From contig PCSF01000218.1 of assembly GCA_002771315.1 (NCBI GenBank), forward strand, positions 1 to 6,704: 6,704 nt of DNA, read 5' to 3'. The notes beneath the pieces were generated by a model that was not told where the DNA came from, ran no database searches, and saw only the letters and a list, made by a program, of their open reading frames with translations. Shown in pieces: positions 1 to 5,508 of this stretch; position 1 is the stretch's first letter, and each line of letters starts with the position of its first letter. Position numbers and translations under genes: made by a program. Source of the stretch: Desulfobacterales bacterium CG23_combo_of_CG06-09_8_20_14_all_52_9 (GTDB lineage: Bacteria > Desulfobacterota > Desulfobacteria > Desulfobacterales > UBA2156).

Positions 1-211
1 CGCGCCTTGCATCTGAAGCTTTTTACTTTGCCATCCCAATTTTGAGTTTTTACGGTTTCATCAACCTTTTTTGAATCGGAAAAATTTCCGGATAATCCAA
101 AACAGAGCACTTGCAATGATCGCCGATTTGAGGCAATTCCTTTCCGGATATTTCAAGCCCGGCTTATTAAAACGTTTCTGTTACCGCCCATTTTGAAGAT
201 GGAAGGAACCC

Positions 212-934
212 ATGCACTGGATCACCCAACCCGAATCCTGGATCGCCCTGGCGACGCTGACTGCCCTGGAAATCGTATTAGGGATCGACAACATCATCTT
301 TATCTCGATTCTTACGGGGAAGTTGCCGGCCGACCAACAGGGAAAAGCCCGAACCCTGGGGCTTGCCCTTGCCATGATCACGCGGATTCTGCTTCTATTA
401 TCGATTACATGGATCATGAAGCTGACCGGCCCCTGGTTTGCCGTCTGGGGAAAACCCTTCTCCGGAAGGGATCTCATTCTGCTTTCAGGCGGATTATTCC
501 TGGTGGCAAAGAGTACCCATGAAATCCACGGCCGCCTGGAAGGGCCCAAAGACAAAACCGTCTCCCGGGTCGCTGCATCCTTTGTGGGGGTTCTGGCAGC
601 AATCATGATGCTCGATATCGTCTTCTCCCTGGATTCCGTCATCACTGCGGTGGGTATGGCCAATCACGTGGGCATCATGATCACCGCCATCATCGTGGCG
701 GTGATCTTTATGATGTTTTTTGCTTCGATCATCAGCCATTTCGTGGAACGACACCCCACGATTAAAATGCTCGCCCTCTCATTTTTGCTCCTCATCGGCG
801 TTACATTGATCGCAGAGGGATTCGGCCAGCATATCGCCAAGGGGTATATCTACTTTGCCATGGCGTTTTCGGTCTTCGTCGAAATGCTGAACCTGAAAGC
901 GCGGCGCATCTTTGCCGGTTCTACAATCCCTTGA
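212..934 (+). CDS. TerC family integral membrane protein
   Basis: This 240-residue polytopic inner-membrane protein belongs to the TerC family. Characterised members (E. coli Alx, Bacillus YkoY/YceF) export manganese or other metal ions, and others are linked to tellurite resistance. The family signature is clear. An acidic helix carries E20 and the GIDNIIF motif (residues 24-30), and a second, pseudo-repeated segment carries MLDIVFSLDS (133-142); the acidic residues D26, D135 and D141 would line the ion path. Hydrophobic segments lie at about 10-34, 48-70, 87-100, 121-148, 154-176, 187-203 and 211-226. The length fits the short, single-domain YgdQ/YkoY-like members without CBS or CorC domains. 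The ATG is preceded by GGAAGG at 201-206, a good ribosome site. I see no yybP-ykoY manganese riboswitch in the leader. The substrate cannot be told from sequence; family assignment is firm, metal export is inferred. Confidence 0.94.
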   Translation: MHWITQPESWIALATLTALEIVLGIDNIIFISILTGKLPADQQGKARTLGLALAMITRILLLLSITWIMKLTGPWFAVWGKPFSGRDLILLSGGLFLVAKSTHEIHGRLEGPKDKTVSRVAASFVGVLAAIMMLDIVFSLDSVITAVGMANHVGIMITAIIVAVIFMMFFASIISHFVERHPTIKMLALSFLLLIGVTLIAEGFGQHIAKGYIYFAMAFSVFVEMLNLKARRIFAGSTIP

Positions 935-1009
935 CCATGATGGAAACTTGGGCTAAATATTCAAATTGATCCATCTGTTTTTCTTTTCCCTTCGAACAGG
1001 AACGCTGTC

Positions 1010-1837
1010 ATGATTAAGAAGATCGTATCGGGTGGTCAAACCGGAGCGGACCAGGCCGCCCTGGACGTTGCCATCAAACTGGACATTCCCCACGGCGGAT
1101 GGGTTCCCAGAGGGCGGCTCACGGAAGACGGTCCTCTTCCTGAAAAATATCATCTGGAAGAGATGCCCACAGCCAATTACCAGGATCGCACCGAGCAAAA
1201 CGTCATCGACTCGGATGCAACGGTGATCCTCTCCCACGGCAAACTTTCGGGTGGATCGGCTTACACGCGGGACATGGCTCTTCAGCACGCGCGTCCATGG
1301 CTTCATATCGATTTGAATAAAATGTCAAAATTTGAAGCGACCCGAAAAATCAGCGCCTGGGTTGCTGAAAACGGCGTGGAAATCCTCAACGTGGCCGGCC
1401 CCAGGGCCAGCCGGGATCCGGCCATCTACGACAATGTCCTTGAGATCCTAGAAGCAGCTTATACCCTGACCCTGGGTGCAGAAAAGCCGATCCCCGCGAC
1501 TGAAGCGCCGGTCTCCGGAAAAGGAGCAGATCGAAAGCTCAGCACCCTCCCCAAAACCATCGATGAGGCAGTGGATCAACTGCTGCCGGTCATGTCTTTG
1601 AGGGATAAAACCACCTTGGCCAACCTGACGGAAGATAAGCTCGCTTTTCTCAAAGCCGCCCTGGGCCGGCACATCCGGAACCGACTGGCACTGTGGTGCG
1701 TTACTCCGGAGCTGATGAAGTCCTGCATGAACCATGCCGCTAAAACGACCCTCAACCGGGAGGAGGCCTCGATGGTCATCATCCGGGAGCTGTGGAAAAC
1801 GCTAAAAAAAACCCACGTATTGCGGATCGTCAAATGA
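1010..1837 (+). CDS. SLOG-fold putative molybdenum-cofactor carrier protein with C-terminal DUF6794-like domain
   Basis: The 275-residue protein has two parts. Residues 1-150 are a Rossmann-like SLOG domain of the putative molybdenum carrier family (Pfam MoCo_carrier type). It shows SGGQTGAD (7-14) as the nucleotide or cofactor-binding loop, GWVPRGR (30-36), EDGPLPEKY (39-47), RTEQNVIDSDATVI (60-73), the SGGS loop (80-83) and NVAGPRASR (127-135). A linker at about 155-180 leads to a second domain at about 181-275. This begins PKTIDEAVDQLL and ends IIRELWKTLKKTHVLRIVK, resembling DUF6794 as I recall it. The ATG has a modest CAGGA ribosome site at 997-1001. The gene follows the TerC gene by 75 bases with no terminator between, so cotranscription is possible. 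The molybdenum-carrier label rests on homology to a plant and algal carrier; many bacterial SLOG proteins instead bind or process nucleotides. The true ligand is unknown. Confidence 0.88.
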   Translation: MIKKIVSGGQTGADQAALDVAIKLDIPHGGWVPRGRLTEDGPLPEKYHLEEMPTANYQDRTEQNVIDSDATVILSHGKLSGGSAYTRDMALQHARPWLHIDLNKMSKFEATRKISAWVAENGVEILNVAGPRASRDPAIYDNVLEILEAAYTLTLGAEKPIPATEAPVSGKGADRKLSTLPKTIDEAVDQLLPVMSLRDKTTLANLTEDKLAFLKAALGRHIRNRLALWCVTPELMKSCMNHAAKTTLNREEASMVIIRELWKTLKKTHVLRIVK

Positions 1838-1876
1838 TCGAATCCGAATTTCAAGTCCCAGGTCGGAGATCCGGTC

Positions 1877-2002
1877 ATGACGTTCATCGGCTGTTCGCAT
1901 CCGACCCCGGAAAACCATGATTGCAAGATCTACGAATGGGGAGAAGCCGGCCTTACGATGGATAATGAAAAAAGGATGCTTTTCCTGAGATTTGACGGAT
2001 AG
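1877..2002 (+). CDS. possible small hypothetical protein (41 aa)
   Basis: A 41-codon ORF begins at an ATG with GGAG at 1865-1868, eight bases upstream, and ends at TAG just before a strong terminator. The product starts MTFIGCSHPTPENHD, has cysteines at residues 6 and 16 and ends RMLFLRFDG. It has no signal peptide or membrane segment. Codon choice is unremarkable and similar to neighbouring genes. It lies in the same frame as the preceding SLOG gene, separated by a TGA stop and 13 sense codons, so it could be a separate small gene or the degraded remnant of a longer downstream reading frame. I do not recognise a family. An ORF of this length can arise by chance, so support is limited to the ribosome site and its placement before the terminator. 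Confidence 0.35.
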   Translation: MTFIGCSHPTPENHDCKIYEWGEAGLTMDNEKRMLFLRFDG

Positions 2003-2041
2003 GGAAGAACCAGGCGCATAAAAATCATGGCGCGTTTAATT

Positions 2042-2076
2042 GCCGGAGGGGATGGCCCCCTCCGGCTTGTTTTTTC
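2042..2076 (+). terminator. rho-independent terminator after the SLOG gene group
   Basis: A perfect 10-bp GC-rich stem, GCCGGAGGGG (2042-2051) with CCCCTCCGGC (2057-2066), encloses a five-base loop. It is followed directly by a T-rich tract (TTGTTTTTTC and onward). This is a textbook intrinsic terminator for rightward transcription of the TerC/SLOG group. It lies 25 bases past the stop codon of the convergent hcp gene. Read from the minus strand, the same hairpin is followed by AATTAAAC rather than a U-run, so it would be at best a weak terminator for hcp. Confidence 0.9.
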
Positions 2077-2090
2077 TTTTTGAGTTTGTT

Positions 2091-3719
2091 TTATCCCAGA
2101 ATGGCTTTGAGGTCCTGTTCCGGGGTGCTGATGGGCATGATATTGAAGTTTTCCACTAAAACTTTCAACACGTTGGGAGTAATAACCGCGGGAAGACTGG
2201 GCCCCAGGCGAATGTTCTTGATCCCCAAATGGAGCAGCGTCAAGAGGATGGCGACAGCCTTCTGCTCGTACCATGACAGAATCATGGAAAGCGGCAGATC
2301 ATTGACCCCGCAATTGAAGGCCCCGGCCAGGGCCGATGCGATCTGGATGGCCGAATAGGCATCGTTGCATTGCCCGATGTCCAACAGGCGGGGGATTCCG
2401 CCGATATTCCCGAGGTCTTTGTCGAAAAAGCGGAATTTTCCGCATGCCAACGTGAGCACGATGCAATCGTTGGGCACCTGCTCGACAAACCGGGTATAGT
2501 AATCCCTCCCCGGCTTGGCGCCGTCACATCCGCCCACCAGGAAAAAGTGGCGGATCGCTTTGTTTTTAACGGCCTCTATGACCTTTCCAGCCACACCGAG
2601 AACGGCGTTTCGGGCAAATCCCACCATGACCGATTTCGTTTCGCTGTCCTCGGCAAACCCGGGCAGCTCCAGGGCCTTTTGGATCACCGGTGAAAAATCC
2701 CCGTTGGATACATGGGTCACCCCGGGCCAACCCACCAATCCCGTGGTAAAAATTCGATCTTTATAGGAATCCCTCGGTTTCTGGATGCAGTTGGTGGTCA
2801 TCAGGACGGCGCCGGGAAACGCATCAAATTCCTTGGCCTGATTCTGCCAGGCCGTTCCGTAATGACCATAGAAATGGGGATATTTTTTCAGTTTCGGATA
2901 CCCGTGGCAGGGAAGCATCTCGCCGTGGGTATAAACGGAGATACCCTTTCCCTGGGTCTGCCGGAGCAAGGTGTCCAGATCCTTGAGATCATGGCCGGAA
3001 ATCAGGATGGCCTTCCCCTTTTTATGGCCCAGCGGAACGGCTGTGGGTACCGGATGTCCGAAAGTCCCGGTATTGCCCGCGTCGAGGAGTTCCATGGCGC
3101 GCAGATTGACCTCGCCGCATTTCAGAACCCGCTTCACGAAGTCATTGACTCCCAGGCCTTTGTCCAGTGTGGCGGCCAGCGCCTCATGGATAAACGCATA
3201 AACCGCATCGTCCTTTTGGCCCAGAATCAGGGCATGATCGGCATAGGCAGCCACCCCCTTGAGGCCGTAAATCAGAAGCTCCCGTAGTCCCAAAACGTCC
3301 GGGTCGATGCTTGGATCGGATTTGACGCCGACCTTCTCTCCCTGGGCGATCATCTCTTCTTTGCTGGCTGCCGGGCTAAAATTGGCTGGACCGTCGCCGA
3401 AATCCGTATTCCCGCCCGCGGACCTGACTTTTTTCTTGAGGGCTTCCCTTTGAGTCACCACGTCCCGGATCAGAGTTACGAAACGATCCGAATCGAAATC
3501 GACATTGGTCAGGGTGGAAAAGATCGCCTCTGAGCTTAGCTTATTGACCGCATCGTCGATAACTCCCTTCCTGCGTCCCTCGACTGCCACCTGGGACAGC
3601 CCTTTCATGGCATAAATGAGCAGATCCTGGAGTACCGCCGTTTCGGGCTGTTTGCCGCATACGCCCAATTTGGTGCACCCTTCCCCCTTAGCCGTCTGTT
3701 CGCACTGAAAACAAAACAT
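2091..3719 (-). CDS. hcp: hybrid cluster protein (hydroxylamine reductase / NO reductase, Hcp)
   Basis: The 542-residue protein is a full-length hybrid cluster protein (prismane protein), a cytoplasmic iron-sulfur enzyme. It reduces hydroxylamine to ammonia in vitro and is thought to remove nitric oxide in vivo; in E. coli it also promotes protein S-nitrosylation. The N-terminal cluster ligands C3, C6, C15 and C21 form the CX2CX8CX5C pattern of Desulfovibrio-type (class I) enzymes. All expected hybrid-cluster ligands are present: H243 (SGHDL), E267 (HGEMLP), C311 (TTNC), C398 (GGCDG), C426 (ACGKF), C451 (GQCND), E485 and K487 (WYEQKA). Nothing appears truncated or missing. The ATG has a perfect AAGGAGGT site five bases upstream. 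No hcr reductase gene lies next to it, so electrons presumably come from another ferredoxin-like partner. The leader carries an FNR/HcpR-like palindrome, suggesting induction by nitrosative stress. Confidence 0.97.
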   Translation of the reverse strand: MFCFQCEQTAKGEGCTKLGVCGKQPETAVLQDLLIYAMKGLSQVAVEGRRKGVIDDAVNKLSSEAIFSTLTNVDFDSDRFVTLIRDVVTQREALKKKVRSAGGNTDFGDGPANFSPAASKEEMIAQGEKVGVKSDPSIDPDVLGLRELLIYGLKGVAAYADHALILGQKDDAVYAFIHEALAATLDKGLGVNDFVKRVLKCGEVNLRAMELLDAGNTGTFGHPVPTAVPLGHKKGKAILISGHDLKDLDTLLRQTQGKGISVYTHGEMLPCHGYPKLKKYPHFYGHYGTAWQNQAKEFDAFPGAVLMTTNCIQKPRDSYKDRIFTTGLVGWPGVTHVSNGDFSPVIQKALELPGFAEDSETKSVMVGFARNAVLGVAGKVIEAVKNKAIRHFFLVGGCDGAKPGRDYYTRFVEQVPNDCIVLTLACGKFRFFDKDLGNIGGIPRLLDIGQCNDAYSAIQIASALAGAFNCGVNDLPLSMILSWYEQKAVAILLTLLHLGIKNIRLGPSLPAVITPNVLKVLVENFNIMPISTPEQDLKAILG

Positions 3720-3724
3720 GGTAA

Positions 3725-3732
3725 ACCTCCTT
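3725..3732 (-). promoter_or_regulatory. hcp ribosome binding site
   Basis: The minus strand reads AAGGAGGT here, complementary to the anti-Shine-Dalgarno end of 16S rRNA over eight bases, and sits five bases before the hcp ATG. It fixes the start at 3719 and rules out the longer upstream frame that begins near 3790 in another register. Confidence 0.9.
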
Positions 3733-3817
3733 TTGGGATTTTCATTTCCGGCTCGATCTCAACATTGCTGAACCGAACACGGAATTTCACTTCCGGGTTC
3801 TCGCTTGTCGGGAAGGG

Positions 3818-3823
3818 ATCCTA
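3818..3823 (-). promoter_or_regulatory. candidate -10 box of the hcp promoter
   Basis: The minus strand reads TAGGAT, four of six matches to TATAAT. If this is the -10 hexamer, transcription would start near 3811, giving a leader of about 92 bases before hcp. The upstream palindrome would then be centred at -41.5, exactly the spacing of class II FNR/CRP-activated promoters. No good -35 hexamer is present at the right distance, which is normal for activator-dependent promoters. The box alone is weak; its support is the spacing. Confidence 0.5.
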
Positions 3824-3845
3824 ATGGATGTTTCAACCTTTGGCC

Positions 3846-3859
3846 TTGACTTAAGTCAA
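3846..3859. promoter_or_regulatory. FNR-family (HcpR-like) operator upstream of hcp
   Basis: The sequence TTGACTTAAGTCAA is a perfect 14-bp palindrome with the TTGAC-N4-GTCAA layout. FNR itself binds TTGAT-N4-ATCAA. HcpR, the FNR-like regulator predicted to control hcp genes in Desulfovibrio and other anaerobes, is reported to prefer a TTGAC/GTCAA type half-site. The site is in the divergent leader, 127 bases upstream of the hcp start codon. The regulator gene itself is not in this window. The palindrome is seen directly; the HcpR assignment is inferred from its shape and the gene it precedes. Confidence 0.72.
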
Positions 3860-3972
3860 CCCTGCAGTTGCATAAAAAACATGATAAGGTGTAGATAAAA
3901 AAGAATGATAACAGGGCATTTGAATATGTTTAGGTTCCGAATCCGGCTCTTGCAAGACCCCGATATTCTTTC

Positions 3973-4001
3973 TTGAAGCCGCTTTCCAAACGCGCTATAT
4001 T
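3973..4001 (+). promoter_or_regulatory. sigma70-like promoter of the NTF2-like lipoprotein gene
   Basis: TTGAAG at 3973-3978 (four of six matches to TTGACA) is followed after exactly 17 bases by TATATT at 3996-4001 (five of six matches to TATAAT). The predicted start near 4008 leaves a short leader of about 27 bases before the TTG start codon. Both spacing and sequence are good for a housekeeping promoter. Confidence 0.6.
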
Positions 4002-4025
4002 TTTTTATCAGAATTTGATCGCGCT

Positions 4026-4030
4026 GAGGT
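4026..4030 (+). promoter_or_regulatory. ribosome binding site deciding a TTG start
   Basis: GAGGT lies four bases before TTG at 4035, the only initiation-capable codon at this site that places the hydrophobic lipoprotein signal at the N-terminus. Internal in-frame methionines would remove the signal sequence. Confidence 0.65.
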
Positions 4031-4034
4031 CGGA

Positions 4035-4529
4035 TTGAAAAAAGTTGCCCCCGCCATATGCTTCTTTTTAATTTTCTTTGCTTGCACTTCCGGCGACGAA
4101 GCGTCCATGATTCTTCAAGTGATTCGGGAAGGTGCCGGCTTTGCGGAAAAGCACGACATCCGCGCCTTGATGGAATATGCAACGCCCGATTTCAAAGCTC
4201 AGCCCGGCGACCATGGTCCAAAAGCCGTTCGAGGCATTCTTTTCAGGGCGTTCCAGTATTACGGGAATTTTAAAATCTACTATCCCCGACCCCTGGTAGA
4301 TATCGGCGAACCAAAAACAACGGCCGTCGCGACCGTGTATTTTGTGATCCTTCGAAAAGACTATGTCCTTCCCGACCTCAAGGCGCTTTATGACGATCCG
4401 GAAGGATGGATCGCAGCTGTGGGCAAAAAAGCCGACATTTATGAACTCGAGTTGACCCTGACAAAGAAGAACAGCCGCTGGAAGGTCCGGCAGGCCCGGA
4501 TCAACCCGCTGAAGGGTATGCCTTCATAA
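4035..4529 (+). CDS. predicted lipoprotein with NTF2-like domain
   Basis: The 164-residue product begins at TTG and reads MKKVAPAICFFLIFFACTSG: two lysines, a hydrophobic core and a cysteine at residue 17. FFAC is an imperfect lipobox (phenylalanine at -3 instead of leucine), so lipidation at C17 is likely but not certain. The mature part, about 22-156, has the helix-then-curved-sheet rhythm of the NTF2-like/SnoaL superfamily. A helical start (ILQVIREGAGFAEKHD, LMEYATPDF) is followed by alternating strands such as FKIYYPRPLVDI, TAVATVYFVIL and YELELTLTKK, then the closing SRWKVRQARI. Such lipoproteins are usually small periplasmic binding or scaffold proteins without a known reaction. No catalytic residues can be named. 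It is divergent from hcp and has its own promoter, so it appears to be a single-gene unit. Fold assignment is inference. Confidence 0.75.
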   Translation: MKKVAPAICFFLIFFACTSGDEASMILQVIREGAGFAEKHDIRALMEYATPDFKAQPGDHGPKAVRGILFRAFQYYGNFKIYYPRPLVDIGEPKTTAVATVYFVILRKDYVLPDLKALYDDPEGWIAAVGKKADIYELELTLTKKNSRWKVRQARINPLKGMPS

Positions 4530-4737
4530 GTTAGCGGATATCCTATTTTTCTTTCCATCCGCCTGATCCATGAGCCTTTCTTTCCGATTTCAAGAGGGGA
4601 TCAAGATCCTTAACTCATTGACGGCGGCAGCCCTCCTCCTCAACAAGTCTGTTTAGGCTTGCGTCCTATTGGGGTGGTTTAGAAGAGTTTATGCTTGATG
4701 ATGGAATAAGCAACGCACAGTGTCAGCAAGAAATCGG

Positions 4738-4766
4738 TTGACCAGAGACGAAGCCAATAGTAAAAT
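4738..4766 (+). promoter_or_regulatory. sigma70-like promoter of the DUF4124-arcC operon
   Basis: TTGACC at 4738-4743 (five of six matches) is followed after exactly 17 bases by TAAAAT at 4761-4766 (five of six). The start is predicted near 4773, giving a leader of about 56 bases. This is the best consensus promoter I found in the window. Its -10 box lies inside an inverted repeat. Confidence 0.72.
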
Positions 4767-4772
4767 ACTATT
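4756..4772. repeat. inverted repeat over the -10 box (possible operator)
   Basis: AATAGTA (4756-4762) and TACTATT (4766-4772) are perfect 7-bp inverted arms around AAA. The repeat covers the -10 hexamer and the predicted start point of the promoter. A dimeric repressor bound here would block polymerase. It is too AT-rich and lacks the T-run needed for a terminator. No cognate regulator gene is in the window. Confidence 0.5.
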
Positions 4773-4828
4773 TAAATTCTGAAAGACCTTCCTGTTTTAA
4801 ATAAACCTTCGATTCAAAGGAGTTCGCC

Positions 4829-5302
4829 ATGAAACGAATTTTCCGGGGAATCGATCCATCGGTTACCAAATCCGTCTTATGGGCCGCACTGTTTCTGACC
4901 GGCCTGCTATTTTCATATACGCCGGCCCTGTCTGATGTGTACCGTTGGGTCGACGGAAAGGGGATTGTCCATTTCTCCAATAGTTCCCCTCCCCCAGACG
5001 CCCGGGATATACAACAATCCCAGGAGATTACCCCGGAGATGGCCTCTGAAGATTCGGAAATAAAACCGGAGGAAGAAGAGCCCTCAGAGCCCTCGGTTCA
5101 AGCTGAAAAAGCCGAAACAAAAACCGAGGTGAAGCAGCCGCCTGAAACTCCGAAACCGCCGGATTCCGAAACCATGACCCGGCTGAAAAACAAGCTTGAG
5201 ATTCGGAAAAGCACCGACAAACAAAGACAAATGCAGCGCCGGATCAAAGGCCAGCAAATCAAAGAAGGGATCGAACCGGAGCAGGACGAAAAAAAGCTTT
5301 AA
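4829..5302 (+). CDS. exported DUF4124 domain-containing protein
   Basis: The 157-residue product has a signal peptide with hydrophobic core at about 15-30 and a likely cleavage after ALS at residue 35. The mature protein starts with DVYRWVDGKGIVHFSN (36-51), the compact DUF4124 motif common in proteobacterial periplasmic proteins, which forms a small beta structure of unknown function. Residues 66-115 are a proline/glutamate-rich acidic, probably disordered segment (EEEEPSEPS and repeated KAETKTE/ETPKPP-like stretches). Residues 116-157 are highly charged and probably helical, rich in Lys, Arg and Gln (for example LKNKLEIRK and QRQMQRRIK). The ATG has AAGGAG six bases upstream. It is first in a likely operon with a small membrane protein and arcC. 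Domain assignment is firm; function is unknown. Confidence 0.88.
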   Translation: MKRIFRGIDPSVTKSVLWAALFLTGLLFSYTPALSDVYRWVDGKGIVHFSNSSPPPDARDIQQSQEITPEMASEDSEIKPEEEEPSEPSVQAEKAETKTEVKQPPETPKPPDSETMTRLKNKLEIRKSTDKQRQMQRRIKGQQIKEGIEPEQDEKKL

Positions 5303-5325
5303 CACTTTGTAGAGAAAGTTTTTTC

Positions 5326-5493
5326 ATGAGCATGATTCAGCGATTCCTGCTTGCCATAGTCGTCGTGGCCGTGGATCTAGCCGTCTTTTTCCTGCCTCTG
5401 ACCGCTTTCTTCATGGCCTACATCCTCATTGCCAATCCGCACTGGTTCAGGAAATTTTTAGAAGGTCTCAACCCGGCAGATCGCCCCACATAA
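5326..5493 (+). CDS. small membrane protein (55 aa)
   Basis: A 55-codon ORF fills the gap between the DUF4124 gene (23 bases upstream) and arcC (15 bases downstream). The product starts MSMIQRFLLAIVVVAVDLAV and continues with a nearly unbroken hydrophobic stretch, residues 7-36, long enough for one long or two tightly packed membrane helices. It ends in a polar tail, HWFRKFLEGLNPADRPT. A second ATG at 5332 could be the true start. The ribosome site is weak (AGAGAAAG at 5311-5318), so translational coupling to the upstream gene is possible. The strongly hydrophobic, protein-like translation and tight spacing argue that it is real. I do not recognise a named family. Role unknown; it may sit in the inner membrane with the exported DUF4124 partner. 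Confidence 0.7.
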   Translation: MSMIQRFLLAIVVVAVDLAVFFLPLTAFFMAYILIANPHWFRKFLEGLNPADRPT

Positions 5494-5508
5494 AAGCATC
5501 AAGGCCGG

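Larger units (their letters stand above)
3720..4034. other. divergent intergenic region between hcp and the lipoprotein gene
   Basis: This 315-base stretch separates two divergently transcribed genes. It holds the hcp ribosome site, a candidate -10 box and the HcpR-like palindrome on the hcp side. On the other side it holds a sigma70-like promoter for the rightward lipoprotein gene. The central part (about 3870-3925) is AT-rich. I found no convincing small gene: the longest ATG-initiated rightward frame I followed has 23 codons and no ribosome site. Confidence 0.7.
4530..4828. other. intergenic spacer before the DUF4124 operon
   Basis: About 300 bases lie between the lipoprotein gene and the DUF4124 gene. 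Near the left end GCGGAT (4534-4539) can pair with ATCCGC (4557-4562) across a T-rich 17-base loop, but no T-run follows, so I do not call a terminator. The right end holds the promoter and palindrome listed separately. A 28-codon frame at 4570-4656 has no ribosome site and is not called. No RNA gene is evident. Confidence 0.6.

Noticed and set aside
3..74. Plus-strand frame from the left edge (ending SFYGFINLF then TGA) as the tail of an upstream gene.
   Set aside because: Only 23 codons are visible and no family is recognisable.
1..116. Minus-strand open frame running off the left edge, with possible TTG (116) or GTG (110) starts and a protein-like translation containing FSDSKKVDETVKTQNWDGKV.
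   Set aside because: There is no ATG, the nearest purine-rich stretch is over 20 bases from the TTG, and about 38 codons without a stop is not rare by chance. More sequence to the left would decide.
1835..1837. TGA at the end of the SLOG gene as a selenocysteine codon, because the frame stays open afterwards.
   Set aside because: No convincing SECIS-like hairpin follows directly, and the protein already ends where the C-terminal domain is expected to end.
2712..3287. 191-residue plus-strand ORF antisense to hcp.
   Set aside because: It lies wholly inside the intact, fully motif-supported hcp gene and shows no family features; it is a shadow of hcp codon usage.
3856..4182. 108-residue minus-strand ORF across the hcp/lipoprotein intergenic region.
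   Set aside because: It overlaps the promoter and coding region of the lipoprotein gene, has an Arg/Ser/Lys-rich composition typical of shadow frames, and no recognisable domain.
4570..4656. 28-codon ORF in the spacer before the DUF4124 gene.
   Set aside because: It has no ribosome site, is very short and has no context.
5304..5324. ACTTT/AAAGT hairpin followed by a T-run between the DUF4124 gene and the small membrane protein, as a terminator.
   Set aside because: The stem is only five AT-rich base pairs, too weak for an intrinsic terminator, and it overlaps the likely ribosome site of the next gene.
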